NCBI GenBank assembly: GCA_903919105.1
Contig: CAIXGT010000206.1
Location: 1-16,821 of the forward strand
DNA: 16,821 nt
DNA from: an uncultured Spartobacteria bacterium
GTDB lineage: Bacteria; Verrucomicrobiota; Verrucomicrobiae; Chthoniobacterales; UBA6821
Direction: 5' to 3'
The notes beneath the pieces are model-generated. The model worked only from the letters and a program-made list of their open reading frames with translations. It made no database searches and was not told where the DNA came from. Each line of letters starts with the position of its first letter. Positions within the stretch are counted from its first letter, which is position 1. A program made the translations under genes and the position numbers. Below are positions 1 to 7,755 of this stretch, in pieces.

Positions 1-1026
1 CGGCATCCCTATCGCACGGTCAGTGTAGCGTCGCAAATACTGAATCAGACGGTAGAACTCGCCGTAATTGGAAATGAGCACCGTCTGCCCCAGAGCGCCG
101 AGCATGTCGACGCGGTCCAGGAAATCCTGTAGGTCGAGTTCCCCGCCGCTCATCAGATTCCTCATCGTAATTTCCAGGATGATTTCGGGCTTCTCGCCGT
201 TCAGTTCCTCCTCCATCAGGAACATCGAGTGCCCGCACTCGAGCATGTCGTAAGCGACATTGGTGACCGGGCGGAAACTGCCCCGCTCGATGATGAGGGG
301 CTTGTGATAAAAGGCATCCGCCGCCTGTACCACTTCGCCATCGGGACGGAAAAGCACGGCCTGGGCAAGGCCCTGAGTGACCAGTTCCAGACACATGATC
401 CGGTTGTCAACCATCGCGAAATCAGGTCCCGAGAACCGGATCATGTCGATCTCGATGCGTGTTGACTCAAGATCATCCAGGAGTGAAGCGATGAATTTCT
501 TCAGATCCTTGCGAAGGAAAAATGCCCCGTAGATCAGGTTCAGACCGACAATGCCCAGTGCCTCCTGCTGCTCGAGGTTATGATGATCCAGCATACGGAC
601 ATGCATGATGATTTCATTGGGCTGAGTGAGGGGATGGCTCTGGAAGCGGATTCCCATCCAGCCGTGCGATTCATTCAGCGTCTTGTAGGACCTGGCCGCT
701 ACGGTGTCGGCAAAGGCAAAGAAGGTGCGCTCCGCTCCCATCTTCTCGTCTAGGCGCTCAATTAACAGATCGTACTCATGGTCGAGCATCTCGCCTAGGC
801 GCTGACGACTGACAAAGCGCGTGCTCTTCCCGTAAATAGCATCCGAGAAGGTCATGTCATAGGCGGAGATCGTTTTGGCGACAGTCCCAGCGGCACCGCC
901 GACATGGAAGAAACGCCGGGCAACTTCCTGGCCTGCCCCGATCTCGGCGAAGGTGCCATAGATCGTCTTGGACATGTTGATCTCGAAGGCCTTCTTATTT
1001 GCTTTCAGGTCGATCGGATTGAGCAT
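1..1026 (-). CDS. Conserved protein of unknown function, N-terminal 342 residues (3' end beyond window)
   Basis: The frame is open from the ATG at 1024-1026 to the first base of the window, so the C-terminus is missing. No signal peptide or membrane segment is visible, so it should be cytoplasmic. The most distinctive stretch is near the N-terminus (about residues 24-37, GTFAEIGAGQEVAR followed by RFF), then a GAAGTVAKTISAYDM-type segment. From memory this signature belongs to a widespread family of about 480-490 residues found in Bacteroidota, Verrucomicrobiota and others, which automated pipelines label inconsistently (for example as TonB receptor or nicotinate-nucleotide adenylyltransferase); I see no motif supporting either name. 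No clear Shine-Dalgarno precedes the ATG; an internal ATG at codon 18 is an alternative start. It stands alone here, divergent from the 3D-domain lipoprotein. That the gene is real is fairly certain; its function is unknown. Confidence 0.8.
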   Translation of the reverse strand, partial: MLNPIDLKANKKAFEINMSKTIYGTFAEIGAGQEVARRFFHVGGAAGTVAKTISAYDMTFSDAIYGKSTRFVSRQRLGEMLDHEYDLLIERLDEKMGAERTFFAFADTVAARSYKTLNESHGWMGIRFQSHPLTQPNEIIMHVRMLDHHNLEQQEALGIVGLNLIYGAFFLRKDLKKFIASLLDDLESTRIEIDMIRFSGPDFAMVDNRIMCLELVTQGLAQAVLFRPDGEVVQAADAFYHKPLIIERGSFRPVTNVAYDMLECGHSMFLMEEELNGEKPEIILEITMRNLMSGGELDLQDFLDRVDMLGALGQTVLISNYGEFYRLIQYLRRYTDRAIGMP

Positions 1027-1311
1027 GGGGAATTTCTAGAGAAGCCTTTCCCATCTGCCTAGGCAATCCGTGTGGCAATTTCGGAACATCAAAGCCTGAA
1101 AGGAATAAAAACAGACGGGAGTTAATCTGGAACTCAAGAACTCAGGAAAAGAAGAATGAGGTAAAACCGATCAAGCCACGCATGAGATCCTTTTCAGTGA
1201 TTTCTGACCCGCTCAATTTAATAACTAATTGGCGATTCTTTTTTTCCTGATTTCAGGAGTTCCTGATTAATCATTGGATTCCTTATCTCCATTCTGCGAA
1301 GAAACATTCTC
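1027..1311. promoter_or_regulatory. Divergent intergenic region (unknown-function gene / 3D lipoprotein)
   Basis: This 285-bp gap holds no gene and must contain the promoters of two divergent genes. It is visibly more AT-rich than its flanks. It contains the 9-mer TTCCTGATT twice (1244-1252 and 1260-1268, 16 bp apart), a short inverted repeat CCTGATTTCAGG (1246-1257), and a GAACTCA direct repeat (1130-1136 and 1138-1144). I could not assign confident -35/-10 pairs on either strand. The promoter role is inferred only from gene orientation. Confidence 0.4.
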
Positions 1312-1869
1312 ATGAAGCGTCTGTGCTTATTTCTCTTCCTGCTTCTCCCACTCATTCTGGGCGGCTGTCTTCATCCTCTTCCGCGCTACGAACCGCCGCT
1401 GCAGCGTGCCGCCGTTCAGAAAGTTCGTACCACTGCTTACACCCAGAGCGAGAGTGACCATATCCGTTACGGAGACAAAACAGCGATCGGCACGACGCTG
1501 CGTCGCGGCATTGTGAATAGCGCGGCGGCAGACTGGGCACGCTGGCCCTGCGGTACGATCTTCCGGATCAGGGCCACGGGTGAGCTTTATGAAGTCGATG
1601 ACTACGGCTTCGCCCTCTCGGGTGTGAATACCATCGATCTGTATAAGCCCACAAAAAGGGAAATGCGTGCCTGGGGGGTCCGCCGCGTCACGATTGAGAT
1701 CCTTCACTGGGGGAATCCTTGGAAGAGCTACCGCAAGATGGTCTGTGTCCGTTCCTACCGACATATTAGGCGGATGATGAACGAGATCAAATCGTGGTTC
1801 CGCACCCCGCCACCTGAGCCGGTCTTCCCCGCCGGAGGCATTTGTCCCCTGCCACCGGCCTCTCGCTAG
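1312..1869 (+). CDS. 3D-domain (double-psi beta-barrel) lipoprotein
   Basis: A 185-residue protein with a lipoprotein signal: basic MKR start, a Leu/Phe-rich hydrophobic core, and lipobox LGGC with Cys19 as the lipidation site. Residues about 38-131 match the 3D domain, named for its three conserved aspartates: the region around Asp74 (SAAADW), the VDDYG segment (Asp96/97) followed by the SG turn, and NTIDLY (Asp109), then the family-typical WGVRRVTIEIL strand. The fold is related to the catalytic barrel of MltA lytic transglycosylases and to RlpA, so binding or cleavage of peptidoglycan at the cell envelope is plausible but not shown. A basic, proline-rich tail (about 137-185) is outside the domain. 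The stop is TAG. The gene is convergent with ispG, with 11 bp between the stops and no obvious terminator. The ATG is favoured because it directly begins the signal peptide. Confidence 0.82.
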   Translation: MKRLCLFLFLLLPLILGGCLHPLPRYEPPLQRAAVQKVRTTAYTQSESDHIRYGDKTAIGTTLRRGIVNSAAADWARWPCGTIFRIRATGELYEVDDYGFALSGVNTIDLYKPTKREMRAWGVRRVTIEILHWGNPWKSYRKMVCVRSYRHIRRMMNEIKSWFRTPPPEPVFPAGGICPLPPASR

Positions 1870-1880
1870 AGAAAGAGAGC

Positions 1881-3686
1881 CTAAGCTGGTTTCTCAACCC
1901 ACTTGTTGTGCTCTTTAATCAAATCCACTAGGCGATCGACAGCTTCTAATTCGGGAATGTTGAACTTCACGGCTTGCTTGCCGACATAGAGGTTCACCTT
2001 GCCGGGAGCTCCGCCGACATAGCCGAAATCGGCGTCTGCCATCTCTCCTGGGCCGTTGACAATGCAGCCCATGACCGCGATTCGAACACCCTTGAGATGA
2101 GAGGTCGAGGCCTTGATACGTGCCGTGGTCTCCTGAAGATTGAACAGGGTTCTGCCACAGGAGGGGCAGGCGACATAATCGGTCTTGAAAATACGGACAC
2201 CGGCAGCCTGGAGGATGTTGTAGGCGAGTCGAAGCGATTGCCCCGGAGCCTCCTCGGTACGCAGCAGAATGGCATCGCCGATCCCGTCGCAAAGCAGCGA
2301 TCCCAGAACGGTTGCTGAAGTGAGAAGATGATCAATAAATTCACCACCTGAATTAGGAGTGAATATATCTTTCAGCAGAATGGGATGTCTGGCATCGATC
2401 TGTGCAGCAAGCAGTCGGAAGGCAACGATAGGATCCAGCGCAACACCATCGCGCACCGTGATAAGATGCGGCACCGAAACCTCATTCACTGCGGCGATCT
2501 CTTCCGGAGAGAGGGGGTCCACTTCCACTAGTAACAAGTCTTCAAGGATCAGTTCCGGCTTGTAGTCGCCGAGAGCATCACGCTTGTGGGCAACGCCCTC
2601 ATCGACACGACGCGGGACAGTAACGGCGACCGTTTCCGTTCCTCCTAGAGCGATCGGCCGAGTGATGCCCTCCAGGACAATCCGTTCGGAAGAGCGTCTT
2701 TGGTAGTCGAATAGCGGCCAGTTCGCCTTGATTTCGGAAACCGGGGAGACGGCTGCAGTTCGTGATTCAAACGGAGCCACCAAGGCACGCGCCACAGGGA
2801 TCTCGTGCTCGCTATCCTCGGTCAAAGAGACGCGGATGGTATCGCCGATCCCGTCCGAGAGAAGCGATCCGATGCCGATGGCGCTCTTGATACGCCCATC
2901 CTCACCATCACCCGCCTCGGTCACACCGAGATGGATGGGATAGTTCCAGTCCGGTCCCTCCGCATCCAGTCTGGCCACAAGCAGACGGTAGGCGGCGATC
3001 ATGACTTTCGGATTCGAGGCCTTCATTGAGAAGATCATCTGATGAAAATCAAGGTCCCGTGCGATCCGTGCAAACTCCAGGGCACTCTCCACCATGCCTA
3101 GCGGGGAATCGCCGAAGCGATTCATGATCCGGTCGCTCAGCGAGCCATGGTTGGTTCCGATCCTCAGGGCTACCCCACGCTCCTTGCAGAGAATAACAAG
3201 CGGCGTGAAGCGCTGGCGGATGCGCTCCAGTTCTGCGGCATATTCCTGATCCGTGTAATCCCGCACGTTGAATTTCTTCGAGTCGGCGAAGTTGCCTGGA
3301 TTGATACGGACCTTCTCTACCCAAAGCGCAGCCTCCATCGCCGCTTCCGGTTTGAAATGGATGTCTGCCACAACGGGAACAGTGCAACCACGCGCATTCA
3401 GTTCGGCCCGGATGTTCTTTAGATTGGCGGCATCCTTCACGGTCGGTGCCGTGATGCGAACCATTTCACAGCCCACCTGGACAAGTCGCAGCGTTTCCCG
3501 GACACAGGCCTCCGTGTCCATCGTGTCGCTGGTGATCATCGACTGGATCCGTATCGGGTTGGCACCCCCAAAGCCCAAGCCTCCGATGATCACTTCACGA
3601 CTGGGACGTCGTGCGTAGGAGAAAAGATCGGCCGCGTAGCAGAGCAGTCCTACCGTTTCGGCGGCGGCATCACCCGCGCTGTTCAT
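1881..3686 (-). CDS. ispG: 4-hydroxy-3-methylbut-2-enyl diphosphate synthase, long inserted-domain form (IspG/GcpE)
   Basis: This cytosolic iron-sulfur enzyme of the MEP isoprenoid pathway converts 2-C-methyl-D-erythritol 2,4-cyclodiphosphate to HMBPP. The N-terminal TIM barrel is recognisable from PIRIQSM (about 46-52), the DTMDTEA segment, and RINPGNF. The C-terminal cluster domain carries the [4Fe-4S] ligands Cys507 and Cys510 (ACPSCGR) and Cys541 (GCIVNGPGE), with Glu548 as the family's fourth ligand. At 601 residues it is much longer than E. coli IspG (about 370). The extra 230 or so residues lie between barrel and cluster domain, as in the plant, chlamydial and Bacteroidota three-domain form. 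The start ATG overlaps the rseP stop (ATGA, 3683-3686), so translation is probably coupled. The gene ends in TAG and is convergent with the 3D lipoprotein gene. Confidence 0.95.
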   Translation of the reverse strand: MNSAGDAAAETVGLLCYAADLFSYARRPSREVIIGGLGFGGANPIRIQSMITSDTMDTEACVRETLRLVQVGCEMVRITAPTVKDAANLKNIRAELNARGCTVPVVADIHFKPEAAMEAALWVEKVRINPGNFADSKKFNVRDYTDQEYAAELERIRQRFTPLVILCKERGVALRIGTNHGSLSDRIMNRFGDSPLGMVESALEFARIARDLDFHQMIFSMKASNPKVMIAAYRLLVARLDAEGPDWNYPIHLGVTEAGDGEDGRIKSAIGIGSLLSDGIGDTIRVSLTEDSEHEIPVARALVAPFESRTAAVSPVSEIKANWPLFDYQRRSSERIVLEGITRPIALGGTETVAVTVPRRVDEGVAHKRDALGDYKPELILEDLLLVEVDPLSPEEIAAVNEVSVPHLITVRDGVALDPIVAFRLLAAQIDARHPILLKDIFTPNSGGEFIDHLLTSATVLGSLLCDGIGDAILLRTEEAPGQSLRLAYNILQAAGVRIFKTDYVACPSCGRTLFNLQETTARIKASTSHLKGVRIAVMGCIVNGPGEMADADFGYVGGAPGKVNLYVGKQAVKFNIPELEAVDRLVDLIKEHNKWVEKPA

Positions 3687-5164
3687 GGCTTGACGGAGGA
3701 AGCTGGCGAGGGGACCACAACATTAACAGCAGGAGATTTTGGTGAGAAGGTCATGGTCTCCGCTGTCTTATCACCCGTAGCTGCCGCTGCAGATTTGTGT
3801 CCCGTCACCAAATCACTGACATCGTAAAAGGAGATATAGATCATGGTCCCGATCAGCAGCATGGCGAAGGTGGTCTGGACAATCTCCAGCGTTTTCTGGT
3901 GGATCGGATGACCGCAGATCCATTCGATGAAGGCCAGCAGGATATGCCCTCCATCGAGGACAGGTAGCGGGAGCATATTCATCACAGCCAGGTTGACGTT
4001 CAGAACGACACTAAACCAGAGGGCCAGCTGCCATCCCATCGGGCTCTGGAAGAGAAGGTAGTAGATCCTCATGATCCCGACGGGCCCACTGAGTTGTTGG
4101 ACGCCTATTTCGGAATGGCGGGCCGTGACGGCCGAGATGGTCTCCCACATGGTTAGCAGGCTCGACTTGATCTGCGTGACGGGATCCGGATGGACCAGTC
4201 TGACAAGCCCACGCTGGTCCCATTGGATACCGAGGCGGACCTGCTTTTCACCCACTGGGATGCGCGGGGTTATCGAGACTGGAAAATCTGCATTACCCCG
4301 GCGGATTGTCAGAGTCACCGGGGCGCCCTTGGTAGCGCTCAGAACCTCTGCAAGAGTCTGACCGCTGTAGAGTTTTTGCCCATTTGCCGCAATCACGAGA
4401 TCTCCGGCACGAAGTCCTGCCTCCTCGGCTGGGCTGTTAGCAACGACGCGCGCGATGAGCGGAGTCATGGCCGGAATGATCTGAATCTGGCGGAGGTTCT
4501 TGCGTCCCCAGCCCTTACTCGGCTCGACAAAAGGCTCCACCTCGACCGCCGATTGCTTGCCGGCGCGTTCGAAACGGATGGGCACCACGGGAGCGGAGCT
4601 GATGGCCAGATTCCAGGCAACGCTGTCGCTCATCCGGCCCATACCGTTGATCCGAGTAACCGGGTGTCCGTTAACGGCCAGAATCTTGTCTCCCGGCTTG
4701 AGTCCGGCCTTGGCAGCGGGTCCTCCCTCAAGAACATAACCAATGACGTTGGTCGTCTCGGCCTCGCTGACAGGACGCCCTACATACCAGACCACGCAGG
4801 CAATCAGAAAAGCCAGCCCGAGGCTGGCGGCGGGACCGGCAAGAGCGACGACGATCTTGTCGAGAGGGCGGGCCGGAGGCAGCGCCTCTCCCTTCTCATT
4901 GGTTTCACCTTCCAAGGCCTCCATGGGGGCGAGTTGGGGAATGGCAACGAATCCGCCTGCAGGAATGCTACCGAGTCGGTATTCCACGCCGTTGATCGTC
5001 TTCGACCAGAGCGCCTTGCCGAACCAGATCGCAAACTTCTCCACCTTCAGACCACACCACTTGGCGGCGAAAAAATGGCCCAACTCATGCACGACAATGA
5101 GCAGGTTGAAGAGCATCACCACCTCGAGAATAATACCGATGACTTTAAGGGCTCCTAAAAACAT
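3683..5164 (-). CDS. rseP: RseP-type site-2 membrane metalloprotease (M50)
   Basis: An intramembrane zinc protease of 493 residues, the family that cleaves anti-sigma factors and leftover signal peptides in the inner membrane. The zinc motif HELGH sits in the first membrane segment (His26, Glu27, His30), and the second active-site motif LPVLDGGH lies near residue 404 (Asp404 as third ligand). Two PDZ domains lie between, at about 125-210 (LEGGPAAKAGLKPGD) and 220-310 (ANSPAEEAGLRAGD). A hydrophobic segment follows at about 430-448, then a roughly 45-residue Ala/Ser/Pro/Thr-rich tail longer than in E. coli RseP (450 residues). The gene lies directly upstream of ispG with a 4-bp overlap. In many bacteria dxr precedes rseP, but here rhaA occupies that position. 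A GAGGGTTAGGG stretch just upstream of the ATG could serve as ribosome binding site. Whether it acts on an anti-sigma factor cannot be told. Confidence 0.94.
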   Translation of the reverse strand: MFLGALKVIGIILEVVMLFNLLIVVHELGHFFAAKWCGLKVEKFAIWFGKALWSKTINGVEYRLGSIPAGGFVAIPQLAPMEALEGETNEKGEALPPARPLDKIVVALAGPAASLGLAFLIACVVWYVGRPVSEAETTNVIGYVLEGGPAAKAGLKPGDKILAVNGHPVTRINGMGRMSDSVAWNLAISSAPVVPIRFERAGKQSAVEVEPFVEPSKGWGRKNLRQIQIIPAMTPLIARVVANSPAEEAGLRAGDLVIAANGQKLYSGQTLAEVLSATKGAPVTLTIRRGNADFPVSITPRIPVGEKQVRLGIQWDQRGLVRLVHPDPVTQIKSSLLTMWETISAVTARHSEIGVQQLSGPVGIMRIYYLLFQSPMGWQLALWFSVVLNVNLAVMNMLPLPVLDGGHILLAFIEWICGHPIHQKTLEIVQTTFAMLLIGTMIYISFYDVSDLVTGHKSAAAATGDKTAETMTFSPKSPAVNVVVPSPASSVKP

Positions 5165-5218
5165 GAACCCTAACCCTCGCCCGAGCGGACAGGAAAATCA
5201 ATGCTTAGGAACCGATGA

Positions 5219-5224
5219 ATTATA
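5219..5224 (-). promoter_or_regulatory. Possible -10 element for rseP-ispG
   Basis: On the minus strand the hexamer TATAAT lies 54 bp upstream of the rseP ATG, immediately downstream of the rhaA terminator-like hairpin. It matches the sigma-70 -10 consensus exactly. However, I see no good -35 hexamer at 16-18 bp; TTGAAG is present but only 8 bp away. The call rests on position and one hexamer. Confidence 0.25.
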
Positions 5225-5226
5225 GA

Positions 5227-5248
5227 ACCCCGCTTCAAGCTACGGGGT
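5227..5248 (-). terminator. Candidate terminator hairpin after rhaA
   Basis: A perfect 6-bp inverted repeat (ACCCCG at 5227-5232 and CGGGGT at 5243-5248, 10-nt loop) lies 16 bp past the rhaA stop. On the minus strand it is followed by TTCTATAATTC, which is T-rich but not a proper U-tract, so intrinsic termination may be weak. It separates the rhamnose operon from rseP-ispG. Confidence 0.4.
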
Positions 5249-5264
5249 CTCGTATGAAAAATCG

Positions 5265-6509
5265 TCAGCCTCTCTTTGAGAGTTCGCTTTTCTCGTAGGA
5301 ACGGACCTCGGTCATCCAGTCGACGGGGACGTTGTTCCTGAGGCAGAATTCTTCCCAGACGGCCCCTGTCGGCAGCGTCTTCGATTCCTCCATGAGCGCA
5401 AGTCGCTCCCAGAGAGCGCCGGAGTCCTCGGCGGCCCGGAGCTTTCCAAGAGGTTGAAGCAGGGCTAGCAAGAGTGCCTTCTGGGCGCTGCGGGTGCCTA
5501 TCACCCAAGCGGCGATACGGTTGATCGAGGCATCGAAGAAATCGAGGCCAATATGCGTTCGACTGAGGAAATCACCGCGCACCAACTCCTCCATGATGGC
5601 GATCGTCGGATCGTCAAGAAGGACGACATGGTCACTGTCCCATCGGACACCGCGACTCACATGGAGTAGAAGTTCGGGGACAAACTGGAGAACTGAAGAT
5701 ATCTTGTCGGCCAGTTGCTCCGTTGGGTGGAAGTGGCCGGCATCGAGGCAGAGGAGCTTTTGGTTCTTTACGGCATAGCCCATGTAGAATTCATGGGAAC
5801 CGACAACATAACTCTCGCTGCCAATACCAAAGAGTTTGCACTCCACGGCATCGAGATTCTGCTTCGGATCGATTGTCTCGGAGAAGAGTTCATCGAGCGC
5901 GACCTCCAGGCGGAGGCGGGGTCCCTTGCGGTCGACTGGAAGATCCTTGGAACCGTCGGGAATCCAGACATTGGTGACACAGATTGATCCGAGTTGGCGA
6001 CCGATCTCAGCGCCAATCCGGCGGCAGGCCTTGCCATGCTCGACCCAGTAATCGCGGATGCCCTTGTCAGGGCTGGAGAGGGTGAAGCCGGATGCGGCCT
6101 TCGGATGAGCGAAAAAGCTGGGGTTGAAATCCATGCCGAGCCCACAGGACTTCGCCCAGTCGATCCAGCCCTGGAACTCTCCGATGCCGTAGTCGCATCG
6201 TTCCTTCTTCTTGCCACCGAGTTCGGCGTAACAGGCATGGAGATTGAGCCGGTGCTTTCCGGGGATCAGCGAGAGCGCCTTCTCCAGATCACGGCGAAGT
6301 TCCTCCGGAGTACGGGCCTTGCCGGGATAATTTCCCGTCGCGGCTAGACCGCTTCCGGCCAGGTCGGCACCGGCGCTTTCAAATCCCCCCACATCATCCC
6401 CCTGCCAGCAGTGGAGTGAGATAGGGGTGGCGGCGAGATGCTTCAGCGCCTCCTCGGTATCGACTCCGTGGGAGGCGTAGGTTTCTTTGGCTAGGTTATA
6501 GGCGTTCAT
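5265..6509 (-). CDS. rhaA: L-rhamnose isomerase
   Basis: A cytosolic metal-dependent TIM-barrel isomerase converting L-rhamnose to L-rhamnulose, the first step of rhamnose catabolism. The 414-residue length is close to E. coli RhaA (419). Diagnostic motifs include [14 protein letters not shown] (31-44), LNLHACYAE (88-96), [12 protein letters not shown] (127-138), [12 protein letters not shown] (178-189), [10 protein letters not shown] (255-264) and [10 protein letters not shown] (286-295); the last two carry acidic and histidine residues of the type that bind Mn2+. It is the third gene of the operon, 41 bp after the rhaT stop, and is followed by a hairpin at 5227-5248. The start ATG at 6507-6509 gives the N-terminus expected for the family. 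No rhamnulokinase or rhamnulose-phosphate aldolase follows. Confidence 0.96.
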   Translation of the reverse strand: MNAYNLAKETYASHGVDTEEALKHLAATPISLHCWQGDDVGGFESAGADLAGSGLAATGNYPGKARTPEELRRDLEKALSLIPGKHRLNLHACYAELGGKKKERCDYGIGEFQGWIDWAKSCGLGMDFNPSFFAHPKAASGFTLSSPDKGIRDYWVEHGKACRRIGAEIGRQLGSICVTNVWIPDGSKDLPVDRKGPRLRLEVALDELFSETIDPKQNLDAVECKLFGIGSESYVVGSHEFYMGYAVKNQKLLCLDAGHFHPTEQLADKISSVLQFVPELLLHVSRGVRWDSDHVVLLDDPTIAIMEELVRGDFLSRTHIGLDFFDASINRIAAWVIGTRSAQKALLLALLQPLGKLRAAEDSGALWERLALMEESKTLPTGAVWEEFCLRNNVPVDWMTEVRSYEKSELSKRG

Positions 6510-6550
6510 GAAAATATGGGTGTTTCTGTGCTAATTCTGGCGGTTCCGTA

Positions 6551-7711
6551 TCAGGAATGTCCTTTTAACCAGGTGCCGATGCCGATGACGATAGTGGAGA
6601 GGATCAGCGTGGCGATGCCCAAAGCGATGAGGGCATGGGTCTTTTTACTCGAGCCCTTCCACTCATGGAAGATCCAGCCCCACATCGTACTGAAAATGAT
6701 AATGCTGGCCATGTGGAGGGTCCAGCTGGCGAAGCCAAACTTACCCATCTGCGTCTCCCCCATCGTATAGAAGAAAAATTGCAGATACCAGATGGTCCCC
6801 GCTAGTGCGGAAAAGATATAGTTACTCAGCATTGGCACCTTCAGATCACCGTTTGCAGGCGCGACCGGAGCCGCTGCTCCATGTTCACCACCGCCAGCAC
6901 CGCCGAGAGCGGCATGCTCCTCGCGGATCGTCCCGCTGAGGTACTGATAGGCTGTGCCGTTCTTGAAGTGGAGGTAGGCGCACCAAAGGAAATTCGTAGT
7001 GAAGCCGCCAAGGAGCACGACAACGAGCTTCGGGAGCCCAGTCCAGATCTGGTCGGTGCCGGCCAGAAGCGAGGCCTCCCCGATCGGCTTGCCGGCGGTC
7101 AGTGCGAAGGCGAAACAGGCGCTCATCACGCCGGAAAAGGTGGCGACGGCCATTCCCTTGGGGAAGTTGAACTCCTTGATGGCTTCCGTCTTCGCCGACT
7201 CGTCCATCTCCCGTTCCTTGTTGAGTCCTGCCAAAGCAGCAAGCCCGATGCCGACGAGACAGGCAAGCACGCCGATCAGCGTGATCTGGCCAGGCAGGGT
7301 GGAGGCGATCTGGATGATCGTCTCGTCGCACGGAATGGATGGAATGAAGAGTTTGGCTATCGGGGGAAGGAGCGTCCCGAAGGCGGCGCAGTAACCAAGG
7401 GCGACCCCCATGCCGAGTGACATTCCAAGATAGCGCATCGTGAGGCCGAAGGTTAAACCACCCAGCCCCCAGAGGCATCCGAAGAAATAGGTCCATAAGA
7501 GCGTGTTTCCAGTCTGGCGCGCGATCACGCCGTGGAGATCATGGGTCATCAGCAGCGCCAGCAGCGACGGCATGATGATCCAAGAGAAGAAGCCCCCCAC
7601 CATCCAGGCGGTCTCCCAGGCCCATTTCTTCACGAATCGGTAGGGAACATAGAAACTGCCGGAGGCAAAGCCGCCGAGCCAGTGGAAGAAGACGCCGAGG
7701 AATGGATTCAT
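6551..7711 (-). CDS. rhaT: L-rhamnose/H+ symporter RhaT
   Basis: An inner-membrane transporter of the drug/metabolite transporter superfamily importing L-rhamnose with protons. The N-terminus is typical of the family: HWLGGFASGSFYVPYRFVKKW, then WETAWMVGGFFSWI. I count about ten hydrophobic segments over 386 residues. E. coli RhaT has 344 residues; the difference is largely explained by a Gly/Ala/Pro-rich hydrophilic loop at about 270-295 (LGGAGGGEHGAAAPVAP), which looks like a lineage-specific cytoplasmic or periplasmic insert. The gene lies 44 bp after the isomerase-family gene and 41 bp before rhaA, so it is probably co-transcribed with both. The ATG at 7709-7711 is preceded by a C-rich stretch without a Shine-Dalgarno. 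Confidence 0.94.
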   Translation of the reverse strand: MNPFLGVFFHWLGGFASGSFYVPYRFVKKWAWETAWMVGGFFSWIIMPSLLALLMTHDLHGVIARQTGNTLLWTYFFGCLWGLGGLTFGLTMRYLGMSLGMGVALGYCAAFGTLLPPIAKLFIPSIPCDETIIQIASTLPGQITLIGVLACLVGIGLAALAGLNKEREMDESAKTEAIKEFNFPKGMAVATFSGVMSACFAFALTAGKPIGEASLLAGTDQIWTGLPKLVVVLLGGFTTNFLWCAYLHFKNGTAYQYLSGTIREEHAALGGAGGGEHGAAAPVAPANGDLKVPMLSNYIFSALAGTIWYLQFFFYTMGETQMGKFGFASWTLHMASIIIFSTMWGWIFHEWKGSSKKTHALIALGIATLILSTIVIGIGTWLKGHS

Positions 7712-7755
7712 GAAGATGGGGGGGATTGGGTGGTTGTTCTTGTTCTGTCAGGAAA

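Noticed and set aside
4190..5158. 322-codon plus-strand open frame
   Set aside because: It is antisense to rseP, which shows HELGH, PDZ and LDG motifs; the plus frame has none.
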